From positions 1-64,000 of the forward strand of contig NZ_CALXSK010000016.1 in the NCBI RefSeq assembly GCF_944391105.1: a DNA stretch of 64,000 nucleotides, read 5' to 3'. The translations under genes and the position numbers were made by a program. Positions within the stretch are counted from its first letter, which is position 1; the number at the start of each line of letters is the position of its first letter. Positions 55,658 to 64,000 of this stretch are shown piece by piece. The stretch is from an uncultured Victivallis sp. GTDB taxonomy: Bacteria > Verrucomicrobiota > Lentisphaeria > Victivallales > Victivallaceae. The notes under the pieces are model-generated. The model made no database searches, was not told the origin of the DNA, and worked only from the letters and a program-made list of their open reading frames with translations.

Positions 55658-56626
55658 TCAATTGAAGTTCTCGCGTGCAAACGCGATTTTTTCAGCACGG
55701 GTCGGATGTGCGCCCGGCGGCAGAGATTCGATGAGCCGCAACCGCGAAAGCAACCCCTGCCCGTTCGCAATCTGAATCGCCAGCCCCGGCCGCGCATTGA
55801 GTTCGAGCAGCAAGGGACCGCGTTTGCGGTCAGTCGCGATGTCCGCGCCGAAGTACCCCAGCGGCGTCATCTCGGCACAGCGGGCCGCCAGATCCAGATG
55901 TTCCTCCCAATGCGGAACCACAAGCTCCGAAAAGGCCGCCCCCGTATCGGGATGGTGCGTAATCTCACGGTTGTGCGATGCCGCGAACCGGGGTCTTCCG
56001 TCCCGGATGCTCAGCCCGACGCCGACGGCCCCCTGGTGCAGATTCGCGCGCCCGTCCGACTCCTTCGTCGCAAGCCGGATCATCGACATGACCGGATACC
56101 CCTTGAACACGATGAGCCGCACATCCGGCACTCCCTGAAAACTGAAGCGGCTGTACACATCCGAAAAGTCGATGCACCGTTCGAACAGCGCATAATCGAC
56201 CTGGCCACCGAGACTGTAAAGTCCGGAAAGGATGTTCGAGATGTGCTCGTAGATGAAATCGTAGTCGCAAACCTCGCCGTTCGGCTTGTGAAACACCCCG
56301 CCGTCGTGATGCGTGATGACGAGGATTCCGCGCCCGCCGCTGCCATGCCCCGGCTTGATGACGAAATCCGGCGCATTCGCCACGAGATCGAGGAAATGCC
56401 GGACCTGATACTGATACTCGATGCTGCCGATCAGCTCGGCGGTGGCCACGCCGTACCGGATTGCAAGCTGTTTCGTGCGAAGTTTATCGTCCACATCGGG
56501 ATAGTCCGAGCGGCGATTGTATCGCATGATGTAAGCGTGATTGCGCTGGTTCATGCCGAGCACACCCGCCCGTTGCAAACTCCGCGGCGAAACGATGCGC
56601 GGCAGCGGCATTCCGAACAGTTTCAT
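55658..56626 (-). CDS. Alpha-L-glutamate ligase-like ATP-grasp protein
   Basis: The 322-residue product belongs to the sugar-transferase-associated ATP-grasp type (PF14397-like). Visible features are FVIKPGHGSGGRGILVI (ATP-binding Lys and Gly-rich loop), PDVRLIVFKGYPVMSMIRLAT and GADIATDRKRGPLLLELNARPGLAIQIAN with the metal-binding Glu-x-Asn. The N-terminus MRYNRRSDYPDVDDKLRTK is also characteristic. It is last in a three-gene operon and overlaps the transglutaminase-like gene by four bases. The trio is conserved in many bacteria as a set, but its peptide substrate is unknown to me. Confidence 0.88.
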   Translation of the reverse strand: MKLFGMPLPRIVSPRSLQRAGVLGMNQRNHAYIMRYNRRSDYPDVDDKLRTKQLAIRYGVATAELIGSIEYQYQVRHFLDLVANAPDFVIKPGHGSGGRGILVITHHDGGVFHKPNGEVCDYDFIYEHISNILSGLYSLGGQVDYALFERCIDFSDVYSRFSFQGVPDVRLIVFKGYPVMSMIRLATKESDGRANLHQGAVGVGLSIRDGRPRFAASHNREITHHPDTGAAFSELVVPHWEEHLDLAARCAEMTPLGYFGADIATDRKRGPLLLELNARPGLAIQIANGQGLLSRLRLIESLPPGAHPTRAEKIAFARENFN

Positions 56627-58149
56627 TTCTTCACCAGCGGCTGAAAACGCATGAGTTCCGTGAACCGGTAACCAGTGTAGGTCCCGAGCAGCAGAATCAC
56701 GCCGAGGATGATGAGATTCAATTCCGCAAAGGTGTAGAGCACATATTGCAGATACGCACTCGAAAGAATGAAGTAGCAGATCGCCGCCGCACAGGTACTC
56801 GCGACAAGCTGTTTAAGCGTATTTGTCGCTCCGTCCTCCTCCCAGGTGGTCGAGGCGCGCTCGATCGTCCACGCGATGATGATGATCGGGAAGAAGGTCG
56901 CGTCGACAAACGCCGGCAGTTTCAGGAAATTCGCCGCCACACTGATGAGCTGCATGAGCAGAATCACCACCACCACCACCGCCGAAATGCGGGGAACCAT
57001 CAATAAATTCAGCTTGGAAAGCCATGCCCGGATCATCAGGCCGACCGTCAGAATCAGCACGAAGTTCACCAGTCCCGGCAGAAGCTGCATTTCGAGAAAC
57101 GCCATCGCGATCAGCACCGGCATGAAGGTTCCCATCGTCGGAATTCCAACGATGTTCCGGATCAGCACGATCAGCAGAATCGCCAGCGGCAGCAGCGCAA
57201 GACGCTTGAACGCATTCTGTTCCGAGGCAGGCAGCGAAAAAAGCGAAAAGTCCGAAAGATCCCGCTCGTCAATGATCTGCGCCCGAATCTGATTCAGCCG
57301 TTCCGCTCCGGCCGGAACCCTGGTCACGGAATAACCGATCGACGACCGTTTCACCCCGGAAACCTCATAAAGCGACCGATCGTTCCGCTGAAGAATCAGA
57401 AACTCCGTCGGAAGCTCTTCAACGCCCGTATTCGGACGGTAGATGTGCCACGCATCGCCGTACCAGACATCGAGGTAGTTGTCCGGCTGCTGCAGGAAAC
57501 GCTTCTGATCCAGCAGGATTCCGCGCACCACCCTCGCCGGAATTCCGCGCATCTCAAGCAACATGATCGCAGCTTCAACCGTCTCGTCTCCGCCGGAGTT
57601 CGGGGCGAGCGCCCGCTTCTCCCCGCGCGGCATGGTGCCGAGCTCCTGAAGCAGCGCAGGAACGAGTTCCCGCGGTGTCATCTTCCCCCCCGCGTCAACC
57701 CGATCGAGAATCGCTTCCGCCGCAGCCCGGGAGGCATCAGAAACCGGTTTCGACGCCTCCTGCGCAGGAGGCGGAAGAAGCGGAGCCCGCCGGGCGGGCG
57801 CAGGCACGAGCCGAAACCGGCACGATACCCGGTTCCGTTGAACCGGAGCAGAAAGCTCCTGCTCCATTCGGCGCCGGCCTCCCCGCTCCTCGATCCGGAA
57901 CGGGGAATCCGGGTCGAGCGCAAATGCCCAACCATCCGCCGGTTCCGGCAATGCGATTGAAATCCGAACCGGCTTCTCCGGTTCCGGATCAAACGAAACC
58001 GCACAGTCGACCTGGTAGAAAAATTCCGCCCGGTTGCTGAGGCTGAACCCGAAAAAATGAATCTTTACCGCGGCCACGGCAAGGGCGGCCACCACCAGAA
58101 AAGCGACCAGAATATACAACGAACGACGATGAAACTGTGATTCCGGCAT
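56623..58149 (-). CDS. Inactive transglutaminase-like protein with 7TM domain
   Basis: From the ATG at 58149 the product is 508 residues. An N-terminal membrane anchor (SLYILVAFLVVAALAVAAVKI) is followed by an extracytoplasmic domain, then a transglutaminase-like fold (MLLEMRGIPARVVRGILL, WYGDAWHIYRP) in which the usual catalytic Cys is not obvious. Seven C-terminal helices complete it (ALLPLAILLIVLIRNIVGIPTMGTFMPVLIAMAFLE onwards). This matches the Transglut_i_TM plus 7TM_transglut pairing. The ATG lies 12 bases after AGGAG; upstream TTG/GTG codons are alternatives. The previous gene ends with TAG in the same frame six codons earlier. Confidence 0.85.
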   Translation of the reverse strand: MPESQFHRRSLYILVAFLVVAALAVAAVKIHFFGFSLSNRAEFFYQVDCAVSFDPEPEKPVRISIALPEPADGWAFALDPDSPFRIEERGGRRRMEQELSAPVQRNRVSCRFRLVPAPARRAPLLPPPAQEASKPVSDASRAAAEAILDRVDAGGKMTPRELVPALLQELGTMPRGEKRALAPNSGGDETVEAAIMLLEMRGIPARVVRGILLDQKRFLQQPDNYLDVWYGDAWHIYRPNTGVEELPTEFLILQRNDRSLYEVSGVKRSSIGYSVTRVPAGAERLNQIRAQIIDERDLSDFSLFSLPASEQNAFKRLALLPLAILLIVLIRNIVGIPTMGTFMPVLIAMAFLEMQLLPGLVNFVLILTVGLMIRAWLSKLNLLMVPRISAVVVVVILLMQLISVAANFLKLPAFVDATFFPIIIIAWTIERASTTWEEDGATNTLKQLVASTCAAAICYFILSSAYLQYVLYTFAELNLIILGVILLLGTYTGYRFTELMRFQPLVKK

Positions 58150-58164
58150 CTTCGCACACAACTC

Positions 58165-58698
58165 CTAAAGCACATTGCGGCGCGACGGATCGACCGCCGC
58201 AAGCCCGTTGATGACATTCCGGCCGATCAGAACCGGATATTGGAATTTCGCACGGTCGCTCAACGTAAACTCCCGCTCCAGCGTCAGATGACCGATCCGG
58301 AACGTCATCATGACGGAAATCCGTTCGATCGACTCCGCATTGTGACGCTTGATGCGAACGGTTCGCACCACCGGCAGCTCGTATTTGTGGCTCGCCTTTC
58401 CGGACCGCGCCTCGACCACAAACGAAACCCATTTCTTCCCGTCCCGTTCGAACGTCCGGATCTCCCGCGCATCGATCGAACTCGTCGTCGCACCCGTATC
58501 GATTCGCGCCTCAAAGGGGGCCGAAAATTCCGGCAGGTGAATCACCTCGGTCTCTCCGATGATTCCGAGCGGCAGATCGGTCGTCACCCCCGGCGCGGCT
58601 GCCGGACGTTCCGCCTCAACCATCTGACGGCAGCAGCCTGCGGCAATCAGCACGGCGAAAACCCCGACCAACAGCGAAAGCAGACAGATCAGTTTCAT
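58165..58698 (-). CDS. Retropepsin-like aspartic protease lipoprotein (ATP-dependent zinc protease family)
   Basis: The 177-residue product has a lipoprotein signal (LLSLLVGVFAVLIAAGC). The single-domain retropepsin signature ARIDTGATTSSIDA follows, with the catalytic Asp in DTGA, then FTLSDRAKFQYPVLIGRNVI near the C-terminus. The family is annotated as putative ATP-dependent zinc protease (COG4067) and is related to RimB-type peptidases that process glutamate tails. That fits the glutamate-ligase-like partner in this operon. It ends in TAG, the only clear TAG stop in the window. AGAGGAATGA precedes the start. Confidence 0.85.
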   Translation of the reverse strand: MKLICLLSLLVGVFAVLIAAGCCRQMVEAERPAAAPGVTTDLPLGIIGETEVIHLPEFSAPFEARIDTGATTSSIDAREIRTFERDGKKWVSFVVEARSGKASHKYELPVVRTVRIKRHNAESIERISVMMTFRIGHLTLEREFTLSDRAKFQYPVLIGRNVINGLAAVDPSRRNVL

Positions 58699-58737
58699 TC
58701 ATTCCTCTCCGCATTTTCCATTGCAAGAATAAATGAT

Positions 58738-58766
58738 AAAATACTACAAAAGTACCGTTTTGTCAA
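58738..58766 (-). promoter_or_regulatory. Promoter for the retropepsin-transglutaminase-ligase operon
   Basis: On the minus strand TTGACA (58766-58761) and TATTTT (58743-58738) are 17 bases apart, 40 bases before the start codon. Confidence 0.7.
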
Positions 58767-58814
58767 CACGTCAGGGCGGTTTTCTCGATGACAAAACCGC
58801 AATGTTTCCATATC

Positions 58815-58846
58815 AAAAAAGCCCGCCCCGAATCCGGGACGGGCTT
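58815..58846 (-). terminator. Intrinsic terminator of the pyruvate oxidoreductase gene
   Basis: On the minus strand GCCCGTCCCG and CGGGGCGGGC pair with one G-U pair around GATT, preceded by an A-tract and followed by TTTTTT. It lies about 20 bases after the stop at 58865. Confidence 0.88.
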
Positions 58847-58864
58847 TTCGAGCAGTCGCTCGGC

Positions 58865-62395
<3,531 letters not shown>

Positions 62396-62597
62396 GATTC
62401 CTCCGTGATTGATTGGTGAGTAAAAGTTGGCTTCTTTTACAAAAAAATAACGGTTGCAACTCCAAAATCAAAATAATACCACAATGTACACCCGTTCGGC
62501 CGTTTTTGCAAACCGTTTCGCGCGATTTTCCGAAGGAATCCGGGCGAGAGAGAAGAAGATTTGCCGAAAAATCCATAACGAATCGGCAAAACTCCAT

Positions 62598-62625
62598 TTG
62601 GCAATCCCCCCTTGCAGTCTATATT
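62598..62625 (+). promoter_or_regulatory. Promoter of the epimerase gene
   Basis: TTGGCA (62598-62603) and TATATT (62620-62625) are 16 bases apart. The 280-base gap between the divergent oxidoreductase and epimerase genes holds no other gene that I can support. Confidence 0.55.
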
Positions 62626-62675
62626 AAATGCAGAAAGAAGATTCCACAACCACATTCACGGGAAAGGCATCAATC

Positions 62676-63593
62676 ATGCGCGTTCTGATTACGGGGGGAG
62701 CCGGATTCATCGGCAGCCATATTGCGGAATATTTTCAGGGGAAGGCCGACGTGCGGATTCTGGACAGTCTCCGCACCGGATTCCGGAAGAATCTCGACGG
62801 ATTCGACGTTGAATTCATCGAAGGGGACATCCGCGACCGCGCCGTCGTGGCGAAGGCGATGAAGGACGTCGACTACGTCTTCCACCTCGCCGCGATGATC
62901 AGCGTACCCGAATCGATGACGAAGATCATCGAATGCATCGACATCAACGACACCGGCATGCTGGTCGTGCTCGAGGAGGCCGCCCGGGCCGGAGTGAAAA
63001 AACTCTGCTTCTCGACTTCGGCGGCGATCTACGGCGACAATCCGGTCGTGCCGAAGGTCGAGACGATGTTTCCCGAGCCGAAAAGTCCTTATGCGATCAC
63101 AAAACTCGACGGCGAGTACTACTGCCGCATGTTCACGGAAACCGGCCGTCTCCGGACCGCCTGTCTGCGTTACTTCAACGTTTTCGGACCGCGCCAGGAT
63201 CCGAAGAGCGCCTACGCCGCCGCCGTGCCGATCTTCACGGCGAAGGCGGTTGCGAACGAGCCGCTGACCATCTTCGGCGACGGCGAACAGACGCGCGACT
63301 TCATCTACGTGAAGGATATCGTCGCGGCGAACGTCTTCATGGCGACGCACGACTTCACCGGAGTCTACAACATCGCCTACGGCGGCAGAATCACGATCAA
63401 TGATCTCGCAAAGGAGATCATCCGCCAGACCGGCTCGAAATCGGAAATCGTCCATCTGCCCGAGCGCCCCGGCGACGTGAAGCACTCGATGGCGGCGGTC
63501 GACAAGCTCAAGGCGACCGGCTTCAAGCCGTCGTACAGCTTTGCCGAAGGGATGGCCGCCACGGTCGAGTACTTCCGCAACCTGAAAAAATAA
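62676..63593 (+). CDS. NAD-dependent sugar-nucleotide epimerase (GalE/WbpP-like)
   Basis: I start at MRVLITGGAGFIGSHIAEYF (62676), the natural N-terminus of the extended short-chain dehydrogenase fold; an upstream in-frame ATG at 62628 adds 16 unrelated residues. The NAD-binding TGGAGFIGS motif, FHLAAMISVPES, the catalytic STSAAIYG with YAITK (Tyr and Lys of the YxxxK pair) and RYFNVFGPRQDP are all present. The 305-residue length fits UDP-sugar 4-epimerases. The likely substrate is UDP-glucose/galactose or UDP-GlcNAc, for surface polysaccharide or galactose metabolism. The exact sugar cannot be decided. Confidence 0.9.
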   Translation: MRVLITGGAGFIGSHIAEYFQGKADVRILDSLRTGFRKNLDGFDVEFIEGDIRDRAVVAKAMKDVDYVFHLAAMISVPESMTKIIECIDINDTGMLVVLEEAARAGVKKLCFSTSAAIYGDNPVVPKVETMFPEPKSPYAITKLDGEYYCRMFTETGRLRTACLRYFNVFGPRQDPKSAYAAAVPIFTAKAVANEPLTIFGDGEQTRDFIYVKDIVAANVFMATHDFTGVYNIAYGGRITINDLAKEIIRQTGSKSEIVHLPERPGDVKHSMAAVDKLKATGFKPSYSFAEGMAATVEYFRNLKK

Positions 63594-63601
63594 TTCCGGG
63601 A

Positions 63602-63630
63602 GGAGGGCCGGGCGCCCCCCCCCGCCCTCC
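63602..63630 (+). terminator. GC-rich hairpin after the epimerase gene
   Basis: GGAGGGC and GCCCTCC pair around a loop with nine consecutive C and are followed by ATATTTCTTCTC. It lies between convergent genes. Confidence 0.5.
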
Positions 63631-63640
63631 ATATTTCTTC

Positions 63641-64000
63641 TCATTTCGCGGCGAAACGGATATCGAGTCGCAACGTCCCGGCGGAACTCGGACTTTTCAG
63701 GGTAAGCCGGTTCAGCGTTGAGTAATAGAGCTTCTCCTGCTCCGCCGTCCATCCGGCGGGGATCGTAAACTGCATGGAGTTCTTTTTTCCGGTGATCGTG
63801 ACCTGCCGCCCCTCGATCGAGATCGGCAGCGGTGTGAGCCAGAAGAATGCCCCGCCGGACGCGGAATCGGCCGTCCTGTAGTGGTCGGTCAGCATGAGGC
63901 GATCCGGCGAATCCGAGCGGAGTTCGCGCCGCCGCTCAAGGAATTTCCCTTTCCAGAAGGGGAGCAGATCCATCACCGCATGGAACCGTTTCCCGTCGCC
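63641..64000 (-). CDS. C-terminal fragment of an unidentified protein
   Basis: The frame is open from the right edge (reading GDGKRFHAVMDLLPFWKGKF...) to the stop at 63641, about 119 codons, so the N-terminus is outside the window. The segment has beta-rich strands (FFWLTPLPISIEGRQVTITGK, FTIPAGW, LDIRF). That would fit the C-terminal beta-domain of a polysaccharide lyase or heparinase-like enzyme, but no diagnostic motif is visible. It is convergent with the epimerase gene. Confidence 0.6.
   Translation of the reverse strand, partial: GDGKRFHAVMDLLPFWKGKFLERRRELRSDSPDRLMLTDHYRTADSASGGAFFWLTPLPISIEGRQVTITGKKNSMQFTIPAGWTAEQEKLYYSTLNRLTLKSPSSAGTLRLDIRFAAK

Overview
The window looks like a chromosomal segment of a Lentisphaerota bacterium, probably a Victivallales-type anaerobe from an animal gut. 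The reasons are: four or five H-x9-DG prepilin-like proteins carrying the [17 protein letters not shown] signature, a lineage hallmark; many exported glycoside-hydrolase-like proteins; pyruvate:ferredoxin oxidoreductase; a heme-dechelatase (CobN/HmuS)-type operon; and GC-rich codon use with Shine-Dalgarno starts. The taxonomic call is inference, since no rRNA or marker gene lies in the window. No tRNA, rRNA, IS element, phage or CRISPR array was found.

Layout. 1-8336 (minus): a four-gene envelope operon with an SrfC-like P-loop protein, an SrfB-like actin/Hsp70-fold ATPase, a membrane-anchored coiled-coil protein, and a zinc-ribbon membrane protein with a Pro/Gly/Thr repeat tail that runs off the left edge. 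9013-18538: a carbohydrate locus with a divergent AraC regulator, a sialidase-like protein, a frameshifted acetyl esterase, a degenerate prepilin and a 1474-aa exported protein. 18756-20024: an N-terminally anchored protein of unknown function. 20244-27473 (minus): a six-gene complex resembling hydrogenase-4 and complex I whose large subunit lacks the NiFe cysteines, so it is an Ehr-type complex rather than a hydrogenase. 27707-35994 (minus): a second carbohydrate operon with a GntR/LacI-type regulator, a clan-A glycosidase interrupted by an in-frame amber codon, a double discoidin-domain protein, a prepilin and a GH36-like galactosidase. 36463-37886: a lipoprotein and a secreted protein. 38068-45042: an Hmu-like operon with prepilin, small membrane proteins, ExbB-type channel, DUF2149 protein and a 1357-aa CobN/HmuS-like protein, behind a promoter bracketed by two ATTAG-N6-CTAAT sites. 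45105-55597: a third carbohydrate locus with an MFS transporter divergent from a GntR/LacI regulator, then an exported glycosidase-like gene (frameshifted), a prepilin and two paralogous glycosidase-like proteins, tied together by TGGACA-N-TGTCCA operators on near-perfect promoters. 55658-58698 (minus): ATP-grasp ligase-like, transglutaminase-like/7TM and retropepsin-like lipoprotein. 58865-62395 (minus): pyruvate:ferredoxin oxidoreductase. 62676-63593: sugar-nucleotide epimerase. 63641-64000: C-terminal end of an unidentified protein.

Taken together the genes describe a fermentative glycan degrader. Three separately regulated loci release sugars, pyruvate oxidoreductase makes reduced ferredoxin, and the Ehr-like complex could couple ferredoxin to ion pumping. 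Each glycan locus and the heme operon contains one prepilin-like gene, suggesting that these proteins are locus-specific surface components. Three probable frameshifts and one in-frame amber codon fall in or next to these accessory genes; they may be real decay or assembly error.
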